Shown here piece by piece: positions 1-8,938 of a stretch of DNA of 48,129 nt. The stretch comes from Chloroflexota bacterium. GTDB lineage: Bacteria; Chloroflexota; Dormibacteria; Dormibacterales; Dormibacteraceae. The translations under genes and the position numbers were made by a program. The stretch covers positions 1 to 48,129 of the forward strand of contig VBGP01000032.1 in assembly GCA_005880795.1 (NCBI GenBank), in the 5' to 3' direction. The notes below the pieces were generated by a model that had not been told where the DNA came from, ran no database searches, and worked only from the letters and a program-made list of their open reading frames with translations. Numbering within the stretch: the stretch's first letter is position 1; each line of letters starts with the position of its first letter.

Positions 1-102
1 GTCGTCGAGCTCTTCGATGCGTTCGAAGCCGGCTACCTCAAAAGCCCCGACCGACTCTTCCATACGCTCGCGATTCGCCGCGCCGATGATGACGAGCGTC
101 AC
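1..102 (-). CDS. Partial N-terminus of unknown protein, possibly RapZ-like
   Basis: Only the first 34 codons are in the window; the gene runs off the left edge. With the GTG at 102 as start the peptide begins V-T-L-V-I-I-G-A-A-N and continues through a GAFEVAGF motif to EELDD. It lies directly downstream of uvrC on the same strand, the position held by rapZ (yvcJ) in many Gram-positive and related bacteria. RapZ N-termini read roughly LVIV, then a P-loop, then a helix ending in GF, then NLP. The spacing from LVII to GF here equals that pattern, but the P-loop residues (GxxGxGKS) are replaced. The frame is open upstream to beyond 180, so the true start is uncertain. RapZ identity is an inference from 34 residues and synteny; any other small-start protein is possible. 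Confidence 0.4.
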   Translation of the reverse strand, partial: MTLVIIGAANRERMEESVGAFEVAGFERIEELDD

Positions 103-124
103 GGGCTTCGATCCATTTTTGGTG

Positions 125-140
125 CGTTTTGCGCAAAACG
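125..140. repeat. 16-bp perfect palindrome CGTTTTGCGCAAAACG
   Basis: A perfect 16-bp palindrome lies between uvrC and the leftmost partial gene. A further partial copy, TGCGCAAAACG, occurs at 171-181 in the same orientation, 41 bp away. There is no loop, so it looks more like a protein-binding dyad or a dispersed repeat than a terminator. Nothing in the sequence names its binding protein. Confidence 0.5.
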
Positions 141-199
141 AACCTTTGGAGGGGTTCGAGGGGTGCTCTCTGCGCAAAACGTACGCAACCGCTCGAGAG

Positions 200-2050
200 T
201 CACAGCGTCTCTTTCAGGCGAGCCGCCAGACGTTCCGGGATGCCGAGCTTCACGATCTCGTCGACCGGCGCCTCGCGGATCGCCTGCACCGAGCCGAAGT
301 GTCGCAGGAGCGCGCGCTTGCGCGCGGGTCCGATCCCCTCGACCGAATCGAGCGGCGACGTCAGTGCCTTGCGGGACCGCACCTTGCGGTGGTGGGTGAT
401 CGCGAAGCGGTGCGCCTCATCGCGGATCCGCTGGACGAGAAACATCCCGGGCGAGCTGCGCTCCTGGACGATCGGCTCCGCCCGGCCGGGCGCAAAGATC
501 TCCTCGCGTTCTTTGGCCAGGGCGAACGTGGGAATGTCCGCGTAGCCCGCGGCTTCCATCACCTCGAGCGCCGCGCTCAGCTGGCCCTTGCCGCCGTCGA
601 TGAGAATGAGGTCGGGCCGGCTGGTGAAGGACCGGTCCCCGACGATGTCCGCCTCCTCGCGACGCTGCGCGGACTCGAGGCGCTCTAGGCGCCGCCGCAG
701 GACCTCCTGCAGCATGGCGAAGTCGTTTGGACCGGGCGTATACCGGATCCGAAAGTGGCGGTAATGGTCGTTGCGGGGCCGGCCGTCTTCGAAGACGACC
801 ATCGAGCCGACCGCCGAGTCGCCCTGGATGTTGGATATGTCATAGCACTCGATCCGCTTCGGTGGGCTCTCGAGGTCGAGCGCCGCGGCCAGCGCCGCAA
901 GCATCGGTTCTGTCCGGCTGCGGTCGTAGTCGGCCTGGATGCGCATCTGCTCGAGCTCCTGAGCGGCCGTCTCGGCGAGCTGCATGACGAGCGCGCGCTT
1001 GCGCCCGCGCTGCGGCACCTCGAGCGTCACCGGTCGTCCGCGCCTCTCGCTCAACCAGCCCGTGATCAGCTCTGGCTCCTCGACCGGTCCGGGCAGGATC
1101 ACCGAGCGCGGCACGTGGGTGGCGCTCGAGTAGTACTGCAACATGAAACCGCGCAGCACCTCCGGCTCGGCCGCGTCGCCCGCGCCGTCGAGGGCGTGCC
1201 CGTCGTGCCCGACCATCTTTCCCTGCCGCACATAGGCGACCTCGACGAAGACGTCGTTGCCGCTCCGCGCATAGGCGACGATGTCCTGGTCGTCCCGGCC
1301 GCGGGTCAGCACCTTCTGCCGATCCGCGATGCGCTCGATCGATTGCAGCTGGTCGCGGTAGCGGGCGGCGTTTTCGAAGTCAAGCCGGTTGGCCGCTGAC
1401 TCCATCCTTTCGTGCAGCTCACGGACCAGGATGTCCGACCGTCCCTCCATGAAGAGCGCCACCTCGTTGATCCGCGCCTTGTAATCCTCAGAGCTGATCC
1501 GCCGCTCGCACGGGCCTGGGCAGCGCTTGATGTGAAAGTCGAGGCACACCTTGCCCTGCTTGAAGATCTCGTCCGAGCACGTGCGAAACGGCAGCAGCTG
1601 CCGGATGGATTTCACGGTGGAGCGCAACGACAGCGCGGACGTGTACGGGCCGAAGTACCGAGCGCCGTCGTTCTGCACCCGCCGCGAGTAGTGCACGCGC
1701 GGAAACTCCTCGGTGACCGGGAGCTTCAGATAGAGGTAGTTCTTGTCGTCCTTGAGCCGGATGTTGAAGCGAGGCCGGTAATTCTTGATGAGGTTGTTCT
1801 CGAGGACCAGCGCCTCGACCTCGTTGGCCGTGGTGACGAACTCGAAGTCGTTGGCCTTGCGGATGAGCTCGAACACCCGCGCGGTCTGCGCGTATCCGGG
1901 CGTGAAGTAGGAGCGCAGGCGGTCGCGGAGGCGGAGTGCCTTGCCGACGTAGATGACCTGGCTCCGGTTGTCCCGGAACATGTAGACGCCGGGCGTCTCG
2001 GGAACGGCCTGCAGCCGCCGTTTGATCGTGTCTTCGAGCGTGACCGCCAT
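200..2050 (-). CDS. uvrC: Excinuclease ABC subunit C (UvrC)
   Basis: UvrC makes both incisions in nucleotide excision repair after loading by UvrA and UvrB. The 616-residue product has normal family length. Visible in order are the GIY-YIG nuclease domain (PGVYMFRD at about 20-27, YVGKALRLRDR at 34-44), a four-cysteine set at about 158, 169, 177 and 181 of the kind proposed to bind a metal or Fe-S cluster, a UVR motif near 205-240 for UvrB contact, the RNase H-like C-terminal nuclease (CYDISNIQG, DLILIDGGKGQL), and tandem helix-hairpin-helix motifs in the last 50 residues (VEGIGPARKRALL). The ATG at 2050 lies 10 nt after a TAAACT hexamer on the minus strand, so the message is probably nearly leaderless. 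A divergent DUF4190-type gene starts at 2088. Confidence 0.97.
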   Translation of the reverse strand: MAVTLEDTIKRRLQAVPETPGVYMFRDNRSQVIYVGKALRLRDRLRSYFTPGYAQTARVFELIRKANDFEFVTTANEVEALVLENNLIKNYRPRFNIRLKDDKNYLYLKLPVTEEFPRVHYSRRVQNDGARYFGPYTSALSLRSTVKSIRQLLPFRTCSDEIFKQGKVCLDFHIKRCPGPCERRISSEDYKARINEVALFMEGRSDILVRELHERMESAANRLDFENAARYRDQLQSIERIADRQKVLTRGRDDQDIVAYARSGNDVFVEVAYVRQGKMVGHDGHALDGAGDAAEPEVLRGFMLQYYSSATHVPRSVILPGPVEEPELITGWLSERRGRPVTLEVPQRGRKRALVMQLAETAAQELEQMRIQADYDRSRTEPMLAALAAALDLESPPKRIECYDISNIQGDSAVGSMVVFEDGRPRNDHYRHFRIRYTPGPNDFAMLQEVLRRRLERLESAQRREEADIVGDRSFTSRPDLILIDGGKGQLSAALEVMEAAGYADIPTFALAKEREEIFAPGRAEPIVQERSSPGMFLVQRIRDEAHRFAITHHRKVRSRKALTSPLDSVEGIGPARKRALLRHFGSVQAIREAPVDEIVKLGIPERLAARLKETL

Positions 2051-2060
2051 CTGTATGGCC

Positions 2061-2080
2061 AGTTTAGGAACCCGTAAACT
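2061..2080. promoter_or_regulatory. Twin divergent -10 elements (TAAACT on both strands)
   Basis: AGTTTA at 2061-2066 and TAAACT at 2075-2080 form a 6+6 dyad with an 8-bp centre. Read on each strand, each arm is a TANNNT-type -10 hexamer. On the minus strand it ends 10 nt before the uvrC ATG; on the plus strand it ends 7 nt before the GTG at 2088. The dyad could therefore be two back-to-back promoters, an operator, or both. No good -35 box is visible. Confidence 0.5.
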
Positions 2081-2087
2081 CGGGGCA

Positions 2088-2495
2088 GTGAGCTCGCCGC
2101 AGCAGCAACCCGCCTCGGGCGCGTCGCCGACCCAGATCGCGGGTCAGCAGTCGGCGCCGGCCACCGCGGTGCCGGGCACGCCCGGACTCCAGGGCTACAC
2201 GCCGTCGCGCAGCCAGACCAACAGCATGGCTGTCGTCAGCCTGATCACGGGCGCCGTCTCGGTCTTTGGACACCTCGTGCTGCCAGGCATCGGAGGCGGC
2301 ACGCTCGCGCTGATCGCGATCGTCACCGGCGTGATCGCCCGAGGTGAGATCAAGCGCTCGGGCGAGCAAGGCATGTGGATGGCCACGGTCGGCATCCTCC
2401 TGGGCATCCTTCACCTGCTGGTGATCGCCTTGATCTTCATCTTTCTGATCGGAGCGATCTTCGTGATCGGGGGCTGGGCGCTGCTGCACCACTAA
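2088..2495 (+). CDS. DUF4190-like small membrane protein
   Basis: About 135 residues: a Pro/Gln/Ala-rich N-terminal tail (VSSPQQQPASG onwards, about 45 residues) followed by two long hydrophobic segments (AVVSLITGAVSVFGHLVLPG and MATVGILLGILHLLVIALIF). This layout, with a conserved SLITGxxS start to the first helix and an RGEIKRSGEQG loop before the second, is typical of DUF4190 proteins, which have no settled function. An in-frame frame extends to 2022 inside uvrC, but the GTG at 2088 follows a TAAACT hexamer by 7 nt and avoids the overlap, so it is preferred; the ATG at 2055 is an alternative. The next gene downstream encodes a protein of similar architecture. Confidence 0.75.
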   Translation: MSSPQQQPASGASPTQIAGQQSAPATAVPGTPGLQGYTPSRSQTNSMAVVSLITGAVSVFGHLVLPGIGGGTLALIAIVTGVIARGEIKRSGEQGMWMATVGILLGILHLLVIALIFIFLIGAIFVIGGWALLHH

Positions 2496-2548
2496 AACCT
2501 GCCGCGTCCGTATTCCGTTTTGGCCCACCAGCCTTTACGATTTGCGCG

Positions 2549-2947
2549 ATGTCTGATCAACCGAGCTCACCGCCGCCGCCCCCGCAGGAGTCGACCCCTG
2601 GTCCCTACTCATCGCCGCCCCCACCTCAGGCGGGATACCAGCCGCCTCCGGGGACCTACCAGCCGCCCGGCACCCCGCCACCCGTGCTGCCGACCAGGAT
2701 GGGAGCGGGCGGGACCGCCGGGATCATCTCGCAGTTCACCGGTTCGGCCGGATGGGCGTGCCTGGTCGGGATCATCTGCATCGTGGTGCCGTTTGTCTTC
2801 AACCGGGTGTTCTTTTTCCTTCCCATCATCGGGCTGATCCTCGCTGCGCAGGCGATCTTCCGCAGCAAGCAGATGATCGGCGGGATCGTGGCCATCGTCC
2901 TGAACGTCATCGGCGGCATCATCACCCTGATCGGGATCTTCGGCTAG
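2549..2947 (+). CDS. Proline-rich small membrane protein
   Basis: 132 residues. The first 45 or so are a Pro/Gly/Tyr/Gln-rich tail (PPPPPQE, GYQPPPGTYQPPG), followed by two hydrophobic segments (ACLVGIICIVVPFVFNRVFF and the C-terminal GGIVAIVLNVIGGIITLIGIFG). The tail is likely cytosolic and disordered. It resembles its upstream neighbour in plan, so the pair may be diverged duplicates. The ATG lies 7 nt after a TACGAT hexamer at 2536-2541, again compatible with leaderless transcription. It ends convergent with the M48 peptidase gene with a 4-bp overlap. No specific function can be assigned. Confidence 0.75.
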   Translation: MSDQPSSPPPPPQESTPGPYSSPPPPQAGYQPPPGTYQPPGTPPPVLPTRMGAGGTAGIISQFTGSAGWACLVGIICIVVPFVFNRVFFFLPIIGLILAAQAIFRSKQMIGGIVAIVLNVIGGIITLIGIFG

Positions 2948-4368
2948 GTAGGGGTCAGGGCAAAGTCCCTGATCCCGAGGTCTGAGCAGCGCTGCTGCCA
3001 GGCCGCCATGTCGACTTCGCCCGCGGCGAGCCGATTCACCTCGACGAACGGCTCCACCGTGGCGACCGGGTTCTCGCGACGCATGACGATCGGCCGTCCG
3101 GGCAGCGACTCGGCGGTCCAGCCGTGATCGGCCAGGGCCACCGCAAACGCAGCCCCCGCGAGGCCGACCCCAAGCGACCGCGCCTGCTGGGTGGTCACCT
3201 GGCGGCTGGCAGCGCCGGCTTCCGCCTGGCCCAGCCGGTCGGCGTATTTCAGGAGCTCGGGCAGCCAGCCGACGCTGTAGTTCTGAAGCATGTGGGCCTG
3301 GCGCCGGGCCCGGTCGCGCAGCCCGGGCAGAAGGGCCACCGACCCTGCGTCCTGCCACGTGATCCGGCGCATCTGGATGCCCGGCTTCAGCAACCCGATG
3401 AGCAGGAAGGGCTCGATCGCCTCGATGCCGTCCACCAGGGTGGCGGCCGGCGGTCCGCTGCCGTCGCCGGGGCCGGCCGGCATCGTGGCGAGGGCGGCGA
3501 TCCGCTCCGAGTCCGGCGGATGGCTGTCGTACGGGTCGCTCCGAGCCTCCTTCAGCATCTGCTCGGCGGCCTTCTGGACCTCCTTGCCGATGTCCGGCTC
3601 GTTGATGAAGCGCTGAAAGCCATCGGCGATCGGCGGTTGGAACCCCGCCTCGAGCAGCGGCACCACCTCGTTGCGCCAGTAGCCGGCCCAGGCCACCGAT
3701 CCGCGAGCAAGGGCGCGGAGGCCCTCGATCATCGTCCCGGCCCCGAATGTCCGCGCGGCGAGCGCGTCGGCGGTCAGCTCCTGCTGGCGGGAAACCTTCT
3801 GCGTCACCCGCAGGAACATCCGGCCGTACCAGAGAAACGGCAGCTGCAGGATCGCACTCTGACGTGAGGCGTTTTGAATGACCCGCTCGATCGCCTCACG
3901 GGTCCGGTAGATCCATGGACCCAGGCGCGTGTCGCCACCGTGGTAGTGGCCGAACTCGTGCGCCAGCACGGCGCGCATCTCGTTGACCGTCAAGGCCTGC
4001 ATCAGCGGGAGCCCGAGCACCATGACGCGGCGCCGGCCGCGCTGCAGGACGCCGGCGTTCATCTCCGGCGAGATGTAGACCTCTGCGGGCATCGCCTCCC
4101 CCACCGCCCGAGCCACCGTCTGCAGCTCAGCGAACAGCCTCGGCTGGCCGGCGGGGTTGAGCAGCGGGCCCGGGGGGATGAATCGGCGGGGCCACGGGAT
4201 GATGGAGATGGCGATCGCGGCGATGCCGAAGAGGCAGAAGGCCAGCGCGCGGCCCGGGACGTTGGGCTGGAAGATCACCCAGATCATCCCCGCCATCAAC
4301 GCCAGCGCCAGGGCGTAGAAGCCCACCGTGAGGACGATCGCCAGGAACGCCCGCTGTCTAAGACTCAT
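2944..4368 (-). CDS. M48 family zinc metallopeptidase, membrane-bound
   Basis: 474 residues with two N-terminal membrane segments (FLAIVLTVGFYALALALMAG and ALAFCLFGIAAIAISIIPW) and the zinc site HEFGH in VLAHEFGHYHGGDTRLG. A downstream QQELTADALAA segment probably gives the third ligand (Glu, as in the ExxxD motif of HtpX/Ste24 proteins). The remainder is a long helical region without recognised domains. M48 enzymes of this type are thought to cleave membrane or secreted proteins in envelope quality control. The gene overlaps the upstream MFS gene by 11 bp, so the two are probably co-transcribed and translationally coupled. Substrate is unknown. Confidence 0.88.
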   Translation of the reverse strand: MSLRQRAFLAIVLTVGFYALALALMAGMIWVIFQPNVPGRALAFCLFGIAAIAISIIPWPRRFIPPGPLLNPAGQPRLFAELQTVARAVGEAMPAEVYISPEMNAGVLQRGRRRVMVLGLPLMQALTVNEMRAVLAHEFGHYHGGDTRLGPWIYRTREAIERVIQNASRQSAILQLPFLWYGRMFLRVTQKVSRQQELTADALAARTFGAGTMIEGLRALARGSVAWAGYWRNEVVPLLEAGFQPPIADGFQRFINEPDIGKEVQKAAEQMLKEARSDPYDSHPPDSERIAALATMPAGPGDGSGPPAATLVDGIEAIEPFLLIGLLKPGIQMRRITWQDAGSVALLPGLRDRARRQAHMLQNYSVGWLPELLKYADRLGQAEAGAASRQVTTQQARSLGVGLAGAAFAVALADHGWTAESLPGRPIVMRRENPVATVEPFVEVNRLAAGEVDMAAWQQRCSDLGIRDFALTPT

Positions 4369-5533
4369 CTCTCGCAGGTATAACGAGCAACGGCAATGCA
4401 GCCGCGATCAGCATCGCCCCAACCGCGGCCCAGAGCGCCCCATTTAGGGACCAGCCGATCAGAGGTCCCGCCAGCGCCGAGCCGAACGGCCCGCCTACCA
4501 CATTCAGTGACATCGACACGGCAAACACCCTCCCGAACCTCGCGGGGTCGGTTCTCCGCTGCCGCAACGTAAGAAAGGCGATGTCGAATGGAGTTTCCAC
4601 CAGGGCGACCCCGACGAGGGCAGCCGCGACGACGAAGACCGACGATGCCTGCGGCACAAACGACACGGCCACCGCAATCGCCAGCATCGATCCCATCATC
4701 AGCTGCCTTTCACGTCCGCGCGTTTTGAGCCGGCCCGCGATCAGGATGGAGACGAAGCCAGCTGCTCCCATGGCGCCCCACATGTAACCGATCGCCTCCG
4801 GTCCCTGATGAAGCCGGCCAAGGACCAGGACGGGCACGGCGATCACCAGGCAGCCCCAGCCGGCGGTGAACGCAAAGAACGTGAGTGCAAGGCCAACGAG
4901 CGTCCGATTGCGCAGGACGTAGGCGAGTCCCGACCAGGCTTCGGCCAGGATCCCACGGCCGCGCTGCTTGTTGCCCGGGTCGCGAATCCCCAAGATCGCG
5001 ACTCCCGCGCACGCGTACAGCATCGCAGTCGCTGCGAGGGCCCATTCTCCGCCTGCGAAACCGACCAGGACTCCCGCGAGCGGTGCGCCGATTACTTGCG
5101 CCAGCACCCCGCTGCTGCTGTCCAGCGCGTTGGCCCGTTCCCACAGGTGACCTGGAACGACGGTCGGAAACAGCGACCGGACGCCCGCGGCGCTGAGCGG
5201 GCCAGTGAGTGACGCAACGCCGCAGATTCCCAGCAGCAGCGGCGGAGGCAGCGCACGGGCCGCCGATAGAGCGGCGATCAAGAAGAGGGTGATCGCGGCG
5301 ACCACGTAATCGACGGTGATCAGCTGAGCCCGGCCGTATCGGTCGAGCAACGCGCCGGCAATCGGCGACAAGAGCAACCCGGGAAAGAGCAGGACGAAGG
5401 TTGCGGCGCCGGCCAGCTGAGGCGAGTGATACCGCGACAGCACGAACAGTACAAAGCCCACCGCGAGCATCTGTTGGGCGATGCGGCCCAACAGCAGGCT
5501 CGTGACGAGTCGCGGAAACCCCTGGACGCGCAT
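4358..5533 (-). CDS. MFS transporter
   Basis: 391 residues, hydrophobic throughout with about 11-12 predicted membrane helices. Visible MFS features are the early LLLGRIAQQMLAVGF helix, the loop 2-3 motif A relative LLDRYGRAQLI, and the family-typical repeat of helix bundles with a basic central loop (RDPGNKQRGRG). It most resembles the enterobactin exporter/MFS_3 branch (floating helices with sequence WxGLxYVLRNRTL). Substrate cannot be read from the sequence. Its stop overlaps the start of the M48 peptidase gene. It is separated by 41 bp from the end of uvrA, which is transcribed in the same direction. Confidence 0.88.
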   Translation of the reverse strand: MRVQGFPRLVTSLLLGRIAQQMLAVGFVLFVLSRYHSPQLAGAATFVLLFPGLLLSPIAGALLDRYGRAQLITVDYVVAAITLFLIAALSAARALPPPLLLGICGVASLTGPLSAAGVRSLFPTVVPGHLWERANALDSSSGVLAQVIGAPLAGVLVGFAGGEWALAATAMLYACAGVAILGIRDPGNKQRGRGILAEAWSGLAYVLRNRTLVGLALTFFAFTAGWGCLVIAVPVLVLGRLHQGPEAIGYMWGAMGAAGFVSILIAGRLKTRGRERQLMMGSMLAIAVAVSFVPQASSVFVVAAALVGVALVETPFDIAFLTLRQRRTDPARFGRVFAVSMSLNVVGGPFGSALAGPLIGWSLNGALWAAVGAMLIAAALPLLVIPARDES

Positions 5534-5574
5534 GAGCGCGCCGTATCCGAGCTGGGTCGGTGCCTCTTCGGTCG

Positions 5575-8478
5575 TCAGCCTACGGCGACTTTCGAACGCC
5601 GCGCGCGGCCCGCGCCGTTCGCGGACACGGTTGACTTACGCGCCTTGGCCTTTGCCTTGGCGAGGGTCGCCTGTAGGTACTGGCCCGTCGCCGAATCGTG
5701 GTTCGCCGCCAGCTGCTCAGGCGTCCCTTCGGCGATCACGTATCCACCTCTCTCGCCGCCTTCCGGTCCCAGGTCGATCAGCCAGTCGGCGGTCTTCAGC
5801 ACGTCGAGGTTGTGCTCGATGACGACCACCGTGTTGCCGTGATCGACCAGGCGGTGCAGGACCGCGAGCAGCCGCTCGACGTCCGCGTAATGCAGGCCGG
5901 TCGTGGGCTCGTCGAGGAGATAAAGCGTGCGGCCCGTGTCGCGGCGCGAAAGCTCAGCCGACAGCTTGACCCTCTGGGCCTCGCCCCCGGACAGCTGCGT
6001 CGCGGGCTGCCCGAGCCGGATATAACCGAGCCCGACGTCGTGCAGCGTCCGAAGCTTGGTCTTGATCGGTGGGACGTTCTCGAAAACGTCGAGCGCTTCG
6101 TCGACCGTCATCTCGAGCACGTCGGAGATGGAGTGGCCGCGGAACTTCACCTCCTGCACCTCGCGTGAATAGCGCGTGCCGTGGCACACCTCGCACGGCA
6201 CGTAGACATCAGGAAGGAACTGCATCTCGATCTGGATGATGCCGTCCCCCTGGCAGTTCTCACACCGCCCGCCCTTCACGTTGAAGCTGAATCGCCCCGC
6301 CTTGTAGCCGCGCATCTTCGCCTCGGGCATGCTCGCGAACAGCTCTCGGATGTACGTGAACATCCCGGTGTACGTCGCCGGGTTGCTGCGCGGCGTGCGT
6401 CCGATCGGCGACTGGTCGATGTCGATCGCCTTGTCGAGATTCTCGAGTCCCTCCACGCCGCGATGCGGGCCCGGCCTCTCCTTGGCCCGGTAGAAGAACT
6501 GCGCCACCTTGCGGCTGAGGATGTCGGTGATCAGCGACGACTTGCCGGAACCGCTGACGCCTGATACGGCAACGAACGAACCAAGCGGAATCGTCACGTC
6601 GATGTCCTTCAGGTTGTTCGCCTGGGCGCCACGAATCACGAGTTTGTTGCCGCTGCCCTTTCGCCGCTGCGGCGGCATCGGGATCATCCGGTCGCCCCGC
6701 AGGTAGGCCGCCGTGATCGAGTGCGGATCGCGCAGCACCGTCTCGACTGGCCCTGCCGCGATGATCTCGCCACCGTGCTCGCCCGCCGCCGGCCCGATGT
6801 CGACCATGTAGTCCGCGGACCGGATCGTCTCCTCGTCGTGCTCGACCACGATCAGGGTGTTGCCGAGGTCGCGCAGGCTGAGCAGCGTGTTGATCAGGCG
6901 TCTGTTGTCGCGCTGATGCAGGCCGATCGACGGCTCGTCGAGGATGTAGAGGACGCCCATCAGCTTGGAGCCGATCTGGGTCGCCAGCCGGATGCGCTGT
7001 GACTCACCGCCGCTCAGTGTGTTGGCGGGCCGCTCGATGGTCAGGTAGTCCAGCCCGACGTCGATCATGAACTGCAGCCGCTCGCGTATCTCCTTCAAGA
7101 TGCCGCGGGCGATCAGCTGCTCGCGCTCGGTCAGGTCGAGCTGGTCGAAGAATCCGATCGCCGCACTGATCGCAAACACCGAGACCTCGGCGATGTTGCG
7201 GCCCGAGACCGTGACCGCGAGCGACTCCGGCTTCAATCGCCTGCCCTTGCACGCCGGACACGGCTTGTCCGACATGTACCGCTCGAGCTCGGCCTTCAGG
7301 TACTCGGACTGCGTTTCCTCGTAGCGGCGCTGCAGGTTGGCGGTCACCCCCTCGAATGGCGCCTCGTACCAGCGCGAGTGGCCGTACTGGTTCTTGTAGC
7401 CGAAGCGGATCTTCTTCTCGCCTGTCCCGTTCAGCAGGAGGTCGCGCTGCGGCTTCGGAAGTTTCGACCACGGCTTGTTCATGTCGATGCCCAAGAACTT
7501 GCTGACGGATTCCAGCAGCTCCGGATAGAAGAACTGAGACTTGCTCCACGCCGCGATGGCGCCTTCGCGCAGCGACAGTGAAGGATCGGGAACGACCAGG
7601 TCGCCGTCCACCACCAGCTGCGAGCCGAGTCCGGTGCACACCGGACACGCGCCGTGGGGGTTGTTGAACGAGAAGTTGCGCGGTTCAGGCTCGGGCACGC
7701 TCGTACCGTCGTAAGGACACGCGTAGTCCTGCGACATCTGGATCTCTTCGCCTTTACCGTCGACTGGCGCGATGATCACCGAGCCGCCGCCGAGCCGCGC
7801 CGCGGTTTCGATCGAATCGACCAGGCGCGTGCGCTGGTCCGGTCCGACGGCGATGCGGTCGACGACCACCTGGATGTCGTGCTTCTTGTTCTTGTCCATC
7901 GGGATCGACTCGCCGATCTCGTAGAGACTTCCATCGACGCGAACTCGCACGAAGCCGGACTTGCGCACGTCGTCGATCAGCGATCGGTACTCACCCTTGC
8001 GCCCCTTGACCACAGGACCGAGGACCATCACGCGCGTCCCCTTCGGCAGCTTCTCCACGTGGTCCGCCATCTGCTCGACGGTCTGCCGGCGCACCTCGCG
8101 GCCGCAAACGGGGCAATGCGGATGCCCGACCCGCGCGTAGAGCAACCTCAGGTAGTCATAGACCTCGGTCACCGTGCCCACCGTCGAGCGCGGGTTCTTC
8201 GACGTGCCCTTCTGGTCGATCGAGATCGCCGGCGATAAGCCCTCGATGATGTCGACGTCGGGCTTCTCCATCTGGCCGAGGAACTGCCTCGCATAGGACG
8301 AAAGCGACTCGACGTAGCGACGCTGGCCCTCCGCGTAGATCGTGTCGAAGGCCAGCGACGATTTCCCGGAACCCGAAAGCCCGGTGAAGACGACGAGCTT
8401 GTCCCGCGGGATGGAGAGGCTGACGTTCTTGAGGTTGTGCTCGCGCGCCCCGCGGATGGTGATCTGGTCAGTCGGCAT
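5575..8478 (-). CDS. uvrA: Excinuclease ABC subunit A (UvrA)
   Basis: UvrA is the damage-sensing ATPase of nucleotide excision repair. The 967-residue protein has the normal double ABC organisation: Walker A GLSGSGKS at 33-40, a first zinc module starting CPVCGRE, a C-x2-C pair CPACKG before the first signature [14 protein letters not shown], the second Walker A GVSGSGKS, the second zinc module (CENCQGDG ... CEVCHGTRY), and the second signature [15 protein letters not shown]. The C-terminus carries a 25-residue basic Lys/Arg/Ala tail beyond the usual end. The ATG at 8478 overlaps the end of the upstream thioesterase gene by 11 bp, so uvrA seems to be read at the end of a transcript starting near 9389. 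Confidence 0.98.
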   Translation of the reverse strand: MPTDQITIRGAREHNLKNVSLSIPRDKLVVFTGLSGSGKSSLAFDTIYAEGQRRYVESLSSYARQFLGQMEKPDVDIIEGLSPAISIDQKGTSKNPRSTVGTVTEVYDYLRLLYARVGHPHCPVCGREVRRQTVEQMADHVEKLPKGTRVMVLGPVVKGRKGEYRSLIDDVRKSGFVRVRVDGSLYEIGESIPMDKNKKHDIQVVVDRIAVGPDQRTRLVDSIETAARLGGGSVIIAPVDGKGEEIQMSQDYACPYDGTSVPEPEPRNFSFNNPHGACPVCTGLGSQLVVDGDLVVPDPSLSLREGAIAAWSKSQFFYPELLESVSKFLGIDMNKPWSKLPKPQRDLLLNGTGEKKIRFGYKNQYGHSRWYEAPFEGVTANLQRRYEETQSEYLKAELERYMSDKPCPACKGRRLKPESLAVTVSGRNIAEVSVFAISAAIGFFDQLDLTEREQLIARGILKEIRERLQFMIDVGLDYLTIERPANTLSGGESQRIRLATQIGSKLMGVLYILDEPSIGLHQRDNRRLINTLLSLRDLGNTLIVVEHDEETIRSADYMVDIGPAAGEHGGEIIAAGPVETVLRDPHSITAAYLRGDRMIPMPPQRRKGSGNKLVIRGAQANNLKDIDVTIPLGSFVAVSGVSGSGKSSLITDILSRKVAQFFYRAKERPGPHRGVEGLENLDKAIDIDQSPIGRTPRSNPATYTGMFTYIRELFASMPEAKMRGYKAGRFSFNVKGGRCENCQGDGIIQIEMQFLPDVYVPCEVCHGTRYSREVQEVKFRGHSISDVLEMTVDEALDVFENVPPIKTKLRTLHDVGLGYIRLGQPATQLSGGEAQRVKLSAELSRRDTGRTLYLLDEPTTGLHYADVERLLAVLHRLVDHGNTVVVIEHNLDVLKTADWLIDLGPEGGERGGYVIAEGTPEQLAANHDSATGQYLQATLAKAKAKARKSTVSANGAGRARRSKVAVG

Positions 8479-8938
8479 TCGAACCTACGGTTATCCCCTT
8501 TTCTCTCGTGATCGCAAACGTGCCGCTGGCCGTCGCCACCAGGCGCCCGCCGGCTGCTTCCACCCTGCACTCGGTCACAGCGGTCCGCCGCCCGGCGTGC
8601 ACCACGTGGCCCGTCGCGACCAGCTTCTCGCCGACCTTCGCCGCCGAGATGAAATTCAGCTTGAGGTCGAAGCTCATCGCACGCGCCACGCCTGGCACCA
8701 GCGTGCGCAGGCTGCGGCCCATGGCCGAGTCGGCCAGGGCAGTGATCATGCCACCGTGGACGAAACCGGCGTGGTTCGCCATGTCTTCCGAAGGCGTCAT
8801 CTCCACGGTCGCGGCGCCTTCGCCGAGGTCGACCAGTACGATCCCAAGCCATTTCCAGGCTGGCGAGGGCTCAGATCCCCCCACCCGGCCCTTCGGGCCA
8901 CCCTCCCCGGCGAGCTGGGAGGGAATGTGCTTACTCAC
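8468..8938 (-). CDS. Hotdog-fold thioesterase, PaaI-like (second of pair)
   Basis: 156 residues with a single hotdog domain. The signature [22 protein letters not shown] matches the PaaI/DUF4442 class, where Asn/His/Gly and the Asp/Glu on the long helix bind the acyl-CoA thioester; [21 protein letters not shown] forms the core strands. Such enzymes hydrolyse acyl-CoA thioesters, often aromatic ones. The start is the GTG at 8938, overlapping the stop of the preceding hotdog gene (GTGAGTAA). The first 25 residues ([20 protein letters not shown]) are encoded by a GC-rich hairpin repeat and are unlikely to be part of the fold. An internal start is not obvious. Confidence 0.85.
   Translation of the reverse strand: MSKHIPSQLAGEGGPKGRVGGSEPSPAWKWLGIVLVDLGEGAATVEMTPSEDMANHAGFVHGGMITALADSAMGRSLRTLVPGVARAMSFDLKLNFISAAKVGEKLVATGHVVHAGRRTAVTECRVEAAGGRLVATASGTFAITREKGITVGSNAD
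8877..8923. repeat. GC-rich hairpin repeat copy 1 (inside coding sequence)
   Basis: Contains CCCTCCC / GGGAGGG-type arms and a nested GGCCCTTCGGGCC hairpin followed by a CCCCCCACCC run. It has the same layout as the copies at 26998-27041 and 47080-47131 but falls inside the 5' end of the thioesterase gene. Confidence 0.7.

Noticed and set aside
2061-2080. TAAACT dyad read as an SOS box for uvrC
   Set aside because: It does not resemble known LexA sites (CTGT-N8-ACAG or GAAC-N4-GTTC) and is better explained by two -10 hexamers.
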